Positions 44,901-54,941 of a DNA stretch of 64,000 nt are shown here, piece after piece; within the stretch, counting starts at the first letter, position 1, and the number at the start of each line of letters is the position of its first letter. This stretch comes from Spongilla lacustris (Eukaryota > Porifera > Demospongiae > Spongillida > Spongillidae): positions 6,856,470-6,920,469 of the forward strand of contig OX442435.1 of the NCBI GenBank assembly GCA_949361645.1, in the 5' to 3' direction. Both the position numbers and the translations under genes were made by a program. The notes beneath the pieces are model-generated. The model had not been told where the DNA came from. It ran no database searches and was given only the letters and a program-made list of their open reading frames with translations.

Positions 44901-45533
44901 TTCCATTTCACTTCCTGCTGGAACAACTGTTTTCTCTTTTAGGACCAGTCCAACAGTTGCAACTCCTTGTTCTTTGGTGGTTTTGCTTAAGAATGGAATC
45001 GAAAGCTTTTGGGAGGGGAATGTGAGTACCTTCTGACCACAATCAATCACACAACTATTAGCTTCCAAAAAATCCAACCCAAGAATTGCCTCTATAGTGA
45101 TGTCATCAGTTACAATGCAAGTGACCATAAATGGAGTACCCTTGAACAAAACCTGTATGTTTCCACACCCACATATAGACAATGAAGCCCCATTGACCCC
45201 TACAAGCTTTTTTCCAGACCACTGTTCAAGAACAAGTGTACTGTCCCTGTTTACAAGTTGTGTCCAGACATCCTTGCGGATAAGAGATACAGCTGCTCCC
45301 GTATCAACAACGAACGCAACAGCTACCACCCCAACGACTCCCTTTACGCTGTAACTTACCCCGCAAGTTACCGAAAGAGAAGGAACAGTCAACTGATCAG
45401 TTTGAGCCTCTACATGTCTTCTTCCCTCACGTGGTAGGCTCTCTCCACTGAGGGACTGAAGTTTCCCTGATGCTGCTCTGTTGCGCGACTCCGACAAAAT
45501 CTTGCAATATGGCCTTTCTTGCCACAAGTCCAA
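41868..45533 (-). CDS. pol: Pol polyprotein of gypsy element 1 (PR-RT-RH-IN)
   Basis: Open frame of 1221 codons, entered from gag by the -1 shift at about 45461. Retropepsin DTGA is at 77-80 with ILGLDFL at 150-155. RT carries TLDLASGYWQ (Asp 446) and YFDDI (Asp 510/511). RNase H has Asp 655, Glu 699 and Asp 724. The integrase zinc region has His 887, His 894 and CxxC at 924-927. The DDE core is Asp 956, Asp 1016 and Glu 1052, with the canonical 35-residue spacing. A GELVWLHS/GPF C-terminal module follows. All catalytic residues are present. The frame ends early at a TGA (41868-41870) because an A6 run near 41908-41913 puts the proline-rich tail in another frame. Confidence 0.95.
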   Translation of the reverse strand: MDLWQERPYCKILSESRNRAASGKLQSLSGESLPREGRRHVEAQTDQLTVPSLSVTCGVSYSVKGVVGVVAVAFVVDTGAAVSLIRKDVWTQLVNRDSTLVLEQWSGKKLVGVNGASLSICGCGNIQVLFKGTPFMVTCIVTDDITIEAILGLDFLEANSCVIDCGQKVLTFPSQKLSIPFLSKTTKEQGVATVGLVLKEKTVVPAGSEMEVMVKIADPVTNGTWFVGHKSATCNGVMVANAVVSPRSNVVPVRILNPRDEMVVLKKGTQIASMELLEQDPVINISTVMKSAEVSLECQNILWDLVSKVGSHISESEREQLYSLLVEFADVFSFSSKDLGRTKELKHHIFTSDAHPVHLSPRRIPQARREELRGLLRDMLESDVIQQSDSPWSSPIVLAKKHDGTTRFCVDYRKVNEVTRKDAYPLPRVDDTLDTLVGSKFFTTLDLASGYWQVEVAPEDQPKTAFTTPEGLYQFKVMPFGLCNAPATFQRLMDRVLSGLKWSSCLVYFDDIIVVGTTFQEHLHHLTSVFTRLRGAGLKLKPKKCTLCRQQVTFLGHVVSTDGVATDPSKTEAVSKWPTPQNRKEVQQFLGLANYYRRFVKDFALISKPLQRLTEKNAPFEWTIGCQNAFDELRKRLVSSPVLAYPDYERRFILDTDASDVGIGAVLSQVSDCGSERVIAYASRSLTRPEQRYCVTRKELLAVVEFVHHFRQYLLGREFTLRTDHGSLVWIRNFKEPEGQLARWLERLQEYNFTVVHRQGLRHCNADALSRVPCRQCGRDEDIEAENTVMVGVVSNPFQKYTPAEMRQMQLDDTTIQPVHCTVSCGQLTSPDIVKSWSRGSRLLMQHWDALCIYDGILWKKCVDGSRRFQQLVLPTKLQEDALRDLHQGAVGGHIGEEKMKHRLKERFYWPGCTEAVGEWCRNCISCTTRKTVAPKRRAPLQTIKAGYPMQIVSVDLMGPLPETEDGCKYVMVAVDCFTRWVEVYAIRNQEATTVAKKLVDEMFCRFSPPEQLHSDQGRQFESDLVKEICELLQIRKTRTTPYHPQCNGMVERFNRTLLDMLSTAVGNHQADWQQHIRKLCLAYNSSVHSSTGFTPFFLMFGRQAKLPIDLMYGTNQMEPNTTSEYARCLKDALQEAYALVRERCQAEHKRQKELYDQKVHGKPFSPGELVWLHSTAVPRGRSRKLHHPWKGPFKVMERLGETTYKIKKPSRSEENNICSF

Positions 45534-46294
45534 CAGACTACAGCCTTGCGTCTCCCACTCTCAGCCTCCCAGGTTTGCTTACTTGTCCGACGCCCTGTGG
45601 AACTCCCTTGTCTCTCGAGTAGCATCTCCAACCGTTGTAGCCGCTCGCCAAGCAACTTCACCGTCTGAGGTTCATCAAGTGGAGAGACAGCTGCGACAGC
45701 TTCAGCACGGTCTGCACGGCGTACGCGTACATCTGGGTCTGGTTCCTGTGGGGACACAGCGCTCACTCGCAGCGGCTTACCGGAGCTTCCCAAGTACGAC
45801 TCTAATTCAATTGTTGCGACGACGGCCTCCTCGACGTTGGTGGGTCGTTTCTGCTTCACGCCGAAAGCGACTTGGGCGTTTTCAATTTGTGCCAAAAACT
45901 GGTTTAATGCTAGACGTTCTCGTGCCTTCTCCTCCAGGTCAGGATACGCTTTGTCCGCAAGAACTCTCAATACGTCGCCGAAAGTAGCCCAGTCTTCGTC
46001 CTTGTGCCTCGTTCTGGCACTTAACTCGGCCACGTACAGTTGCCTCTTACTGTCAGGGTCAAAACGGCGCTGTAAGGATTTCATGCACTCACCGTAGTTT
46101 TCTTTCACATCTTGTGGCAACTTCTTGAACGCTGTCTGAGCCTTCCCAGTTAGACGCACCTTCAGCCATTTTAATTTCTCCTCACCAGTGGCCCACTTGT
46201 TGACAGCGGCTACGTTCTCGAAATGGTCTACCCATTCCGCCCAGCCACCCGCTTCGCCTCCGTAGGGCTCAGGTAGGAGCAAGGGTTTGGACAT
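45410..46294 (-). CDS. gag: Gag of gypsy element 1
   Basis: 294 residues from the ATG at 46292-46294 (MSKPLLLPEPYGG); an earlier in-frame ATG lies inside the LTR and is less likely. It forms the capsid-like particle that packages element RNA. It contains a retrotransposon Gag fold segment (WAEWVDHFENVA, WLKVRLTGKAQTAF, a QLYVAELSARTR stretch), a basic/coiled region, and one zinc knuckle CWTCGKKGHIARFC (CX2CX4HX4C). The stop TAG is at 45410-45412, 124 nt into the pol frame. The -1 shift site lies 49 nt before this stop. Confidence 0.93.
   Translation of the reverse strand: MSKPLLLPEPYGGEAGGWAEWVDHFENVAAVNKWATGEEKLKWLKVRLTGKAQTAFKKLPQDVKENYGECMKSLQRRFDPDSKRQLYVAELSARTRHKDEDWATFGDVLRVLADKAYPDLEEKARERLALNQFLAQIENAQVAFGVKQKRPTNVEEAVVATIELESYLGSSGKPLRVSAVSPQEPDPDVRVRRADRAEAVAAVSPLDEPQTVKLLGERLQRLEMLLERQGSSTGRRTSKQTWEAESGRRKAVVCWTCGKKGHIARFCRSRATEQHQGNFSPSVERAYHVREEDM
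45424..45467 (-). promoter_or_regulatory. -1 programmed ribosomal frameshift signal (gag-pol)
   Basis: On the minus strand the slippery heptamer G GGA AAC (45461-45467) is in the gag frame. A 6-nt spacer follows. Then comes a stem of CCCTCA-GTGG with CCAC-(G)-TGAGGG, 10 bp with one bulge and a 10-nt loop (45424-45454). Pol is in the -1 frame. Layout matches known X XXY YYZ sites. Confidence 0.88.
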
Positions 46295-46500
46295 TCCAAC
46301 TCGTGTAGAGCCGACTACGCCAGTGTAAGTGGCCAAGATTGATAGCAGGTATACACGAGGTACAGACTGACAAACATACAAAAATAAGGTGTATATATAT
46401 ATGTGTGATCACGGGTGTGCGTGTGACAATCTATTACAAAAGGTTCCATCAATACTTTGTACTGCGCAAGCGCAGACTAATAAATCCTGCATTACACTTG

Positions 46501-47722
46501 CGTAGTTCTCGCACCAAGTGGAGAAGCGGAGTTGGAATAGATGATGGTGCTGGACTACCTGCAGAATTACCAAAATCTGATTAACACTTTCTTTCTTTCT
46601 TTTATTGTGCCATTTTGTTGTTTACGTTTTCTTGTTTTTCTGATTTGTTCATCGTATATTATTGGAGATATAGTAATTATTATTGTGTATTTTTAAAAAA
46701 TTGCAAGACTTCAAAAATTGCAAAAGTAGAGGAGCACAGCCCCTCCCATACCCAACCCTTACGTGCAGTAAAAAAAAACTATTCCTCTCTGTTACTAGTT
46801 AGTTTCGCGCCCTTATTGTTTTCCCAAACCTCCGGCCTCCTCATCTCCGGACCACCCTACAGGCCTAGCTGTTGCCAGGCCTATCCTTGCCATAAACTTC
46901 AGACACCGTGCCACAGTCATCAAATTCTTTCCGTTAGATGTTTTCTCCTGTGCATGGGCACTGGACAGCAGTTCGCCAACGTCACCAGCTGCAGTCAGGT
47001 TTTACACAGATGGAACAGAACACTACATGTGTATATATGATACTCGAGACCTTCATTCAAGATCACTTTTGAAACCATTGTGGCCAATGAGTTATTTCCT
47101 TCGCACCAAACACTTGCCGATTTAGGGAAGTTGTATTTAATGGATTGATTAGGGTTTTCTGTAAGAATCTAAGATGATGATAGAAAATTTGTGTCGATTG
47201 AACAGCTTCGCCATGAAGCGCTTGCATTGGCTATACAATAATACTAAAATCAAATCCTAAATGTGACCAGTTTTTTGAATTAGAACCAAAAAAAGTAGCA
47301 GTGGCTCGCAATTACATGCAGTTGAATCATTGTCGCGAACGACCAGAACTAAAACAACCATGGGAAAAATTTGCGAATAATCTGCAAACATATCATTATC
47401 CATAGACACAATTTTATCAGTATCATTTTCAGCCATCTCTCGAGGTGGACCTTGGGCAAAACATGGTCAAGCTATAGCCCGAATGCCTGACCGGCTGCTA
47501 CGGCCCTGATTTGATTCCGTACCAGTGCTCTTACAAGCACTCGTGCACATGGCAGTTCTTATTAATATGTGTAGATTGCACAATCAAGTGAATAATATTC
47601 ATAGCCTGCCAAGCGGACATTGCACCCCTGCTGAGGCATGTGCACCATTAAGTTAAGCATTATTAGAGGGAGGGGCAGAGTGCTAACATCACTGTACAAG
47701 ATGAAATTGTAGGGCGGCCAAC

Positions 47723-47756
<34 letters not shown>

Positions 47757-47847
47757 TTAGCTCTGTCACTGGTGCCTCCATAGCAATGTATACCATATTG
47801 CAACTACTAATAATGAAAATTCTGATGTCATGAAAGTTTTTTTTCAG
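46501..47847 (+). other. Gene 3 intron, 3' part
   Basis: 46735-47100 matches 63080-63430 in the gene 4 intron. 47400-47847 matches 4555-4992 and 63750-64000. The segment 46500-46590 continues the pre-insertion sequence interrupted by gypsy element 1. The acceptor CAG is at 47845-47847 after a T-run. Poly-C at 47724-47753. Confidence 0.7.
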
Positions 47848-49328
47848 GTAGTCTCCTGTGGAATCCATATCCTCACTTTGGCGGGAAAGGTATGTGGCCC
47901 AGAGGGTTACCCTTTTCCAGTTCTAAACAGCGGACTGATCCAACAATAGGGAAAACTTCCTGCTATCCCATTGTTCAACAGTACCTTGCTCAGTCTAATC
48001 CTGATGTGGACCCACACTACTACATGCACTCAAATGTTCCCCAGAGTTTGAATACTTCAGCCCCAGCTCTGGTTATCCCAAGAGGAGTATTCTCCCCTTA
48101 CAATTCTCAAGCTACGGTACACCTGTATGAAGCTTTGTGGTCACTTCTTCTTCCAAGGACTGTGGAAATGAGGGATGCTGACATACTGAGGTCTTACATT
48201 GCTCAGTCTCTGTTCTACCTCATTCCTGATGCATGCCTTATGTTCACCCCTCCTGCTGTCACTGTTGGTGCCAGAAAATCACTCAATAATGGTGACCTAC
48301 CTCATATCAACACTTCTCATGTGGTCAGAATATTGAAATACCATCTCATGTCCTTTGACACATTTGAACAAGCATTGCTTGGCACCTACAAATTAATGTA
48401 TGAGTCCCAAATATTGGGTGAGGAGGACATCATCTTAATGGAGAACTGGATAGGTGACCTCAAATCAGTGGGTTATGTATTTCCAAAGCTACCAAAGACA
48501 GCTTCCTTGTGGACAAAGAACGTTCACCTCTGCATTATGTTCAACTGGGGTTCAACAGAATATAGAACACGGCTACTTTTGGCATATTACATGCGTTTCT
48601 TTGATGTCATCACATTATTTTTTGAGGGAGAATCTAAAATTAGCACTTACATTCCATCCCACATAGAAGTGTTCCATGTTAGTACTGAACATGGTCATTA
48701 TCAGCAAAGGAGTTTGGAGCTGTGTCTCAAACGATTTGTAACCAATGTGACCAGCCATCTGTATATAGCTGATGATATGTTCATTAATATCACCAAAATG
48801 AGTCAACTTTCACTTTCAAAAATTTGGTTTATTCCTATGTCAGAGCACACATTTGGAGGTGATTCAATACTTGGAGATAATTGGAGCTGGTGGAGGCACC
48901 CTCCTGGCAATACATTCTACAGTAGATTCGTTACAGTTGTAAACAGCCTTCCACAGGAGTTGAAACAGATCTTAATTGATAAGGTGGGGTTTCCTAATCG
49001 TATCCATGGCCACGCTGCTGCTGACATCATCCACATACCTCACTCTTATGCTGCTAATGTGACAAAGGTGCTGGATCATATCAGTTCTGTGGCTGAGCTA
49101 TTCTGTGAGTTAGCCGTCCCTCTGGCAGTGGATATAGCACAGCCTACAGGTCGGGAAGAGATGGGGGACAATTACCTGTGGAGTGACGACAGAGACAATC
49201 CATCCATTGTGCAGCGTTTTGTGGACACCGGTTACTATGCGCATCCATTGAAAATGAGCACAAGGTTTGCTGCTGACATGTGGTGCAGAAGTATGAATAA
49301 TCAGATAAGACTGTTAGCTTACTACTAG
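47848..49328 (+). CDS. STELLO-like glycosyltransferase, exon 2 (gene 3)
   Basis: 1481 nt, entering in phase 1 and ending TAG at 49326-49328. In the spliced 685-residue protein, WNPYPHFG...MWPRGLPF is at about 197-214 and VIPRGVFSPYNSQ at about 268-280. MFTPPAVTVGARKS is at about 324-337, LCIMFNWGS at about 420-428, and the acidic YIADDMF at about 498-504. The variable W-rich patch is at about 525-547 (EHTFGGDSILGDNWSWWRHP). Together with 32982-33558 it forms the only fully intact copy. Whether the 14.3 kb intron is spliced efficiently is unknown. Glycosyltransferase activity is inferred from family. Confidence 0.9.
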
Positions 49329-49724
49329 GCACAATAACTGGTTTTAAGTAACTGCAATGTTGCTAATTTTTCATTTTCATGTGACATAATTTATTACTGG
49401 GGTGAGGAGGATACATGCATAGTTTAAGTACTTACAATGCATAATCGATGGGCATTGAGGTACTACAGTAGTACTGTAGGGCGAAAAAAAATTGGATGGC
49501 AAATATTTTTGGATATTTGCATATTCAGCACCGTACCATTAATAATTTAAATAGTTTGTTAGTACTCTCTGCCAAATATATTTTTCAGATGTGCATGATA
49601 ATTTTTTATAATCATTTTAATCATTTTTTTGTGTGCTCAAATCATATATTTATTTTATTACACAAGTAAATAAAAACATTCTCTGTGAGAAAGTTGGTGG
49701 TATAAAGGATTTGAAGGCAATAGT

Positions 49725-49880
49725 GGTGTAAAAAGCAGGGAAACAAGGGTTGAATGATAAGGAAAAACGAAATAGTCCTATATTGAGCACATGCATGAAC
49801 AACGTATTGTCCTACATTGTGTGCCGAGCTAAATATAGGACTATTTCGTTTTTCCTTATCATTCAACCCTTGTTTCCCCA
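49725..49880. repeat. Long inverted repeat (about 51-53-nt arms)
   Basis: Core arms 49736-49788 and 49828-49878, with one mismatch near the loop. Same sequence family and same relative position as the hairpin at 6891-7056, but the right arm has lost its outer end. Confidence 0.85.
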
Positions 49881-50012
49881 CCGCTTTTTATTCATAATTG
49901 GATGCTTTCAACAGCTACACTACATCTAAGTATATCCACTGAATAGCAACAGACATTTCATCACTGCATGCATTAATCTTATATACCCCAATAGTGGAAA
50001 GAGAGTACTTTG

Positions 50013-52234
50013 CCTTTAATCTCCAACCGTCCTATATCTAGGACTAGCTAAGCTGCTGAAAATAAGAAACGCCTGTTTTGAAAATTCTGAAACAGCTCTG
50101 CCTTATCTAGATATGTCCAGGCTACTTAGAAATGGTTGTTTTCCATAATCGTATTTTTTGTGTCAGGAGATAAAAGCATCCAAACGTTGCGCATCCATCA
50201 ATTTGCTGGCATTACCGCGAAAATGGGAAAGAACTTCGCCGTCGATGAGGCTGTTGTAGGGAAGATTAAAAGGAATATAATTTGTTCTAGACGTGTTGTA
50301 CATGTCGTAGGAGCATGTCATAGGTGTCGGATTAACTTTAAGTGGTCAAACGACACGACCACAGAGGAAAAAGTCGAGGGCGTTCATAAAGACGGCTTAG
50401 CTGGAGAGATCGGGCGGTACAATAAGCAGAAGAGGTGTGATCTCTGTGAGAATGCTGAATAAGGTTGTTCAGAGGCCTCTACTAGTCACAAGGAAAGCTA
50501 CAGCGCCCTCAGTAGTAATGAGGAGCCGACAAGAGAAGCGATCAAAGGGAACGGGTTTGTATAAACGGGGGGCGTGGTTCTTGCGATATGGAATTACTTT
50601 CGCATAATCTTGTTATGTTTAGGGACGAAATGGAGAATGACCACCACAGCCAGACTACTTAGGGGGAAGGGTATGGTATGGCTGAAGTTGTAGAAGGAAG
50701 TGGCACAGTGCAGCAGATACTCTACAGTGCCGCCATGCATGCACCGAATAACATTATTGTATAGCGAGTCAGTAGCATTGAATGTCTCTATACAAAGGGC
50801 TGTTTGCATGGGTATTGGGCCAATTGGCTGTACAACCAAAAAGGGGCCTATCACTTGTTTTATTTGAAGAACTGAGGAACTGTTCAAGTGTAGTCTAATT
50901 GCATTAATTATGGATCATGCATGTCGTGCCAATAATACGTACAAGTCCTTTGCATTTTTGATCCACTAGCTCAAATTTACTCCATTTCAGAGCTTCAGAA
51001 GGTTGTTTAATGTCCACAATCCCTGCAATTTGATGAATTCAACCTTCATGGTATCTATAAATCCATTGATTTGCCCCAATGTTGTTGCCATGCCTATCAT
51101 TGCATGATACACCAGGTTTAGGTAATTTTAATTATGCTGCTGGGTATTTAAAGAGAATTGGCCAGGGAATGTGTGGTTGATTCCCCCAGGCAGGATCAAT
51201 AGGAGATGAATACTACATTTAAGAATTTTTTGGGTGCACAACCTGCCATTTGAAATGCTTCTACATGTTGGTTGCAGCAATTTTGCTACAAACACAATAG
51301 TACCACAGTTTTCAATATTTGCTTTGTCTATCAGTATTAAAAATACACCTTACAAGATGTTAGCCACTAAAAACCACTGAATAACATTATTTTACATCTG
51401 ATTAACTGATAATTGTATTCATTATATTCGAACAATATTTGATATCATTAAACTAACATGTAAACACAAAATGCATGTAAATCATTTATAGTGCTGTTAT
51501 TGGCAGATATCTATTTTCGCATAGTCAGTGGTGAGAAAGGGTTAAATCCTAATTTGTTTACAAAATATATGTTACATTAGATTATTGCTTTTATAAAATG
51601 TTTATTAAAGTCCATGTTTAACTGTTTATAAATAACTACATAATTAATTCATAAAACTTGCATATTAAAATCACAACGTGCAATTGGTTAATTAATTTGG
51701 GGAAAGAGCACTAACTAGCAGTACCATACAGAATTGGATCTGGCTAGGTCAATTATACAAATTCTCCTCCTGAATGCTAATTTTGCTTTTCATGTAAATG
51801 CACTCATTTATAGATTTCACTCAAACCTAATTTGTTTATCTCATCATATATAATGTTTGAAGCATAATGTTTGCATAAATCAGAGTACAGTTATTGGGCA
51901 GTGTTTTACTAATGTTAAGATGTGTTCCCCTGAAATAGAGCACATATGGGTGTGAAGTTACAAGCAAAAATGAATAACCGATTAACATTCGTCACTTTTT
52001 TCACCATTTTTTGCAATAAACTCATTCTGATGCAATAATATTAGAAAATAAACGAATTGTTATAATGCTTTTTTCTTAACTAATATTTATCCAAATATGA
52101 TTGGAGATAATAATAAGCTATATAGTTAGAAAATACAAGGTTTATTTCAATTAATATCGAAGCTGTAATATGGTGGTCCTAGATCTAGGACCGTAGCGAT
52201 CCTAGATCTAGGAGCGCTGCCTGGAGATTAAAGG
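50013..52234. mobile_element. 2.2 kb insertion with short inverted ends
   Basis: The flanks (AGAGAGTACTTTG and TTAAAATCC) are contiguous in the related element at 7165-7195. The inserted DNA starts CCTTTAATCTCC and ends GGAGATTAAAGG, with a mirrored TCTAGGA word just inside. No target duplication is clear; TTAA inside both ends is a possible alternative boundary. 50470-52230 is AT-rich with no gene. Confidence 0.65.
50136..50462 (+). CDS. Small unknown ORF in the 2.2 kb insertion
   Basis: Likely exon from about 50167 (after TTTGTGTCAG) to TAA at 50460-50462. It contains GKIKRN, VVHVVGACHRCRINFKW and KQKRCDLCENAE, so two CxxC pairs suggest a zinc-binding fold. No family is recognised. It could be the terminal exon of a protein from the inserted element. 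Confidence 0.4.
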   Translation: MFSIIVFFVSGDKSIQTLRIHQFAGITAKMGKNFAVDEAVVGKIKRNIICSRRVVHVVGACHRCRINFKWSNDTTTEEKVEGVHKDGLAGEIGRYNKQKRCDLCENAE

Positions 52235-52712
52235 TTAAAATCCGTTAAGTAAGAGCCTCTGGCATTGCAATTATGATACCATAGAGAAACACTGATCACT
52301 TAGCTATGATCTGAACTTGGTATAAATGTCATTTACATAGTAATCATGTATATCTACATGTCATAATCAGTCATGAATGATACATATTGTTCAGTACATA
52401 AACAATGTTATGCTCAGTATTAGTACTGATACCAGTGAAACTTTTACTCTCTCTGGCTCTCTTGATATGACAGCAACAGGTGTGTCCACCATCTCTTCCT
52501 TTATTACAGTGTTCTGTAAGTGATCTATGTCAACTCAACTTGTAAACAGTATCCATGTAGATATGTTTCATACTCTGGCAGTAGTGTATCAGTGAATTCA
52601 TCATCATCACATACGTGACCATTGAGGTCACCTCACTCCATGCACCAGGGGAATAGTAGGTAAGGGGAGGAGTAGGGGTAGTAGGTCATGGGTGACCCCA
52701 GGGGGGGCCATG

Positions 52713-52735
52713 CCCCCCCCCCCCCCCCCCCCCCC
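52713..52735. repeat. Poly-C tract (23 nt)
   Basis: C run followed by a second one at about 52777-52790, in otherwise unassigned sequence (52300-52800). Confidence 0.85.
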
Positions 52736-52809
52736 GCACTTCTAATATATTCAGTATTACTAGGAGAACATGCGCACCCCCCCCCCCCCCCTCCAAGGAC
52801 ATGTTGAAT

Positions 52810-53282
52810 AAATCATTCGCTTACCTCATACTCCCTAAAATACTTTCACACATACGATTCCAAAGTGAGGGGATTTATTATTATTGCTTTATTCAGGGTG
52901 GGAATAGATATGGTTCTACCCTGGTTCTGTCAACATGTTGAGGTACTAATTATATTCATACTTCAACATGGCGACAAAACCAGGGTAGAACAACATGGAA
53001 TTTACACTATTCCCACCCTGGACGTTCAATCCCAGAATGGCCCAGGATGGTTTTTACGCTATTAGGATGGGGTTTTGTTAAAAACCAGCCTAAAAAATCC
53101 AGGCTGGACATTTGTAACTTTTCCTGTGATTAGAATTAAATTGGGACCATGATTTCTAATGAATGAGCACCTTAATAGCGGCAGAAAGTACACACATGGA
53201 GTCGTCCACTGTACATCACTCTGCCTACAGTAACCTCACTTCGGAATCATACGTGTGAAAGTATGAGGTAATTAAATGATTT
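52810..53282. repeat. Nested fold-back palindrome
   Basis: Outer arms (AAATCATT...CCTCATACT...TTTCACACATACGATTCC...AAAGTGAGG and its complement at 53230-53282) enclose an inner pair, CAGGGTGGGAATAG at 52896-52910 and its complement ending at 53022. No coding capacity. MITE-like. Confidence 0.75.
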
Positions 53283-53467
53283 CTTCAAAATTGTACTTAG
53301 TAGTCACCAATATTAGTAACTAGGCTCGTCAACATGCAAGGGCCTCGTTACAGCCAGTATGGGGGTAAGTATGAAGCAGCCCTCGCGACTTATGATCGTA
53401 CATTTGAATGTCATGCATGCGTACAGTATGGCTAAACGTGTGTATACATGTACTGTACTGCTTTAAA

Positions 53468-54190
53468 TTAGTTGATGTACACGTAGAGCTATGCACAAGT
53501 GTGTATGGTTCCTACACATACAAAGAAGCAGCATTACATGTAGCTTAGATCCCCGTGGCAGCCAGCCTAACCTGATCGTACTCCATAGACATTTGTCCGC
53601 AACGTCCATCTGCCTCAATGAGCCAGAGACCTGAACGCAATCGATCTGTGTTCTGTATGAATGTTTGGCAAAGCTGTCCTAAATAGAAAGCATTTTCAGG
53701 TGTCCCATTATTGACATGTAATGCTGCAGCTACAATTTGTACGGTACCGTACACATTTGTAGTACTAAATCACCATATCCGTCAACATGTTGCAGATGCA
53801 TGAGCATCCACACACTGTACCTTTTTCTTGTGTCATGCTTTTCATCCTTGCAAAGCTGAAAATGGTGTGCTGAATGTATATGTGTACTGTGTGCGCTGTT
53901 TTAGATTAGTTGATGTACATGTAGAACTATGCACAAGTGTTTATGGTTCCTACACATACAAAGAAGCAGCATTACATGTAGCTTAGATCCCCGTGGCAGC
54001 CAGGTTAACCTGATCATACTCCATAGACATTTGTCCGCAACATCCATCTGCCTCAATGAGCCAGAGACCTGAACGCAATTGATCTGTGTTCTGTATGAAT
54101 GTTTGGCAAAGCTGTCCTAAATAGAAAGCATTTTCAGATGTCCCATTTTTGTGCAGCTACAATTTTGTATGGTACCATACACATTTGTCA
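53468..54190 (-). pseudogene. Tandemly duplicated exon-like segment, 441-bp unit
   Basis: Two copies (53468-53760 and 53909-54190) are about 94% alike. On the minus strand both encode ENAFYLGQLCQTFIQNTDRL...GLWLIEADG..GQMSMEYDQV. First copy open frame: 53545-53754. Composition is protein-like but no family is recognised. Confidence 0.5.
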
Positions 54191-54941
54191 TACCAAATCT
54201 CGACGTATTGCAAATGCATGATGATGTGAGCATAAAGAAGACCATCACTCCACACACTGTACCTTTTTTCTTGTGTCGTGCTTTTCATCCTCACACAGCA
54301 GAAAATGGTGTGCTCATTGTGAAAACAAAGATGAGTTATTGTGCTACTCAACCTGAGGAGTCGAGTCAGCTGCTCAACCAAGGTTGTTTTATTTGTCCAG
54401 GTGCACTTGCATTATCAGGTGGGGGATCGGCATCTGAGAAGCTTGTAGAACATGATGCTTGGTGAGGTGCTGTTGGCACAGTTTGTATTGCGCTGTAATT
54501 CCTTCATTCATATTATACGCAGGCCATATCGCATTCACAATGCAAGATGTGCATGCATATGTAGGTGGGTTTATGTGCTGGTTGATGTATCTGAATCATG
54601 CCACTTGTGTGTTGTCTCACACTAACAGCCAAGGTGTTGCAACCTGCCAATCTGTCGTCAGCTGCTCATCTAGAGCCAGTCTTTGTGTATAAGGGCGCGC
54701 AGGTAATTTTGTTTTCTTTTGAGCCAAAGGGTACGTACGTGTACGTGAAGGTAAGGCGCATTTTCATGCAGTATCGGGTTAATAGGGTACAGTTGACATA
54801 AACCACCTACTAATGAGATTCCATCACCACCTGAACTCATTAGCGGTGGGCCGTAGGGATCGCTAGGAACACAAACACCTAGCCTAACAGCACTATGAAT
54901 GGGGCATTTTTTCGCAATGTGGGATACATGTATGCAGCAAT

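Larger units (their letters stand above)
41440..46496 (-). mobile_element. Ty3/gypsy element 1, young and nearly complete, minus orientation
   Basis: LTRs 41440-41612 and 46324-46496 are 173 bp each and, read base by base, identical. CTTG 4-bp repeats flank the element (41436-41439 and 46497-46500). On the minus strand the primer-binding site TGGCGTAGTCGGC follows the 5' LTR and pairs with a tRNA-Ser end, as in element 2. A purine run (AAAAAGAAGGGAGCAG) precedes the 3' LTR. Coding order is gag, then pol by -1 frameshift. No envelope gene. Confidence 0.95.
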
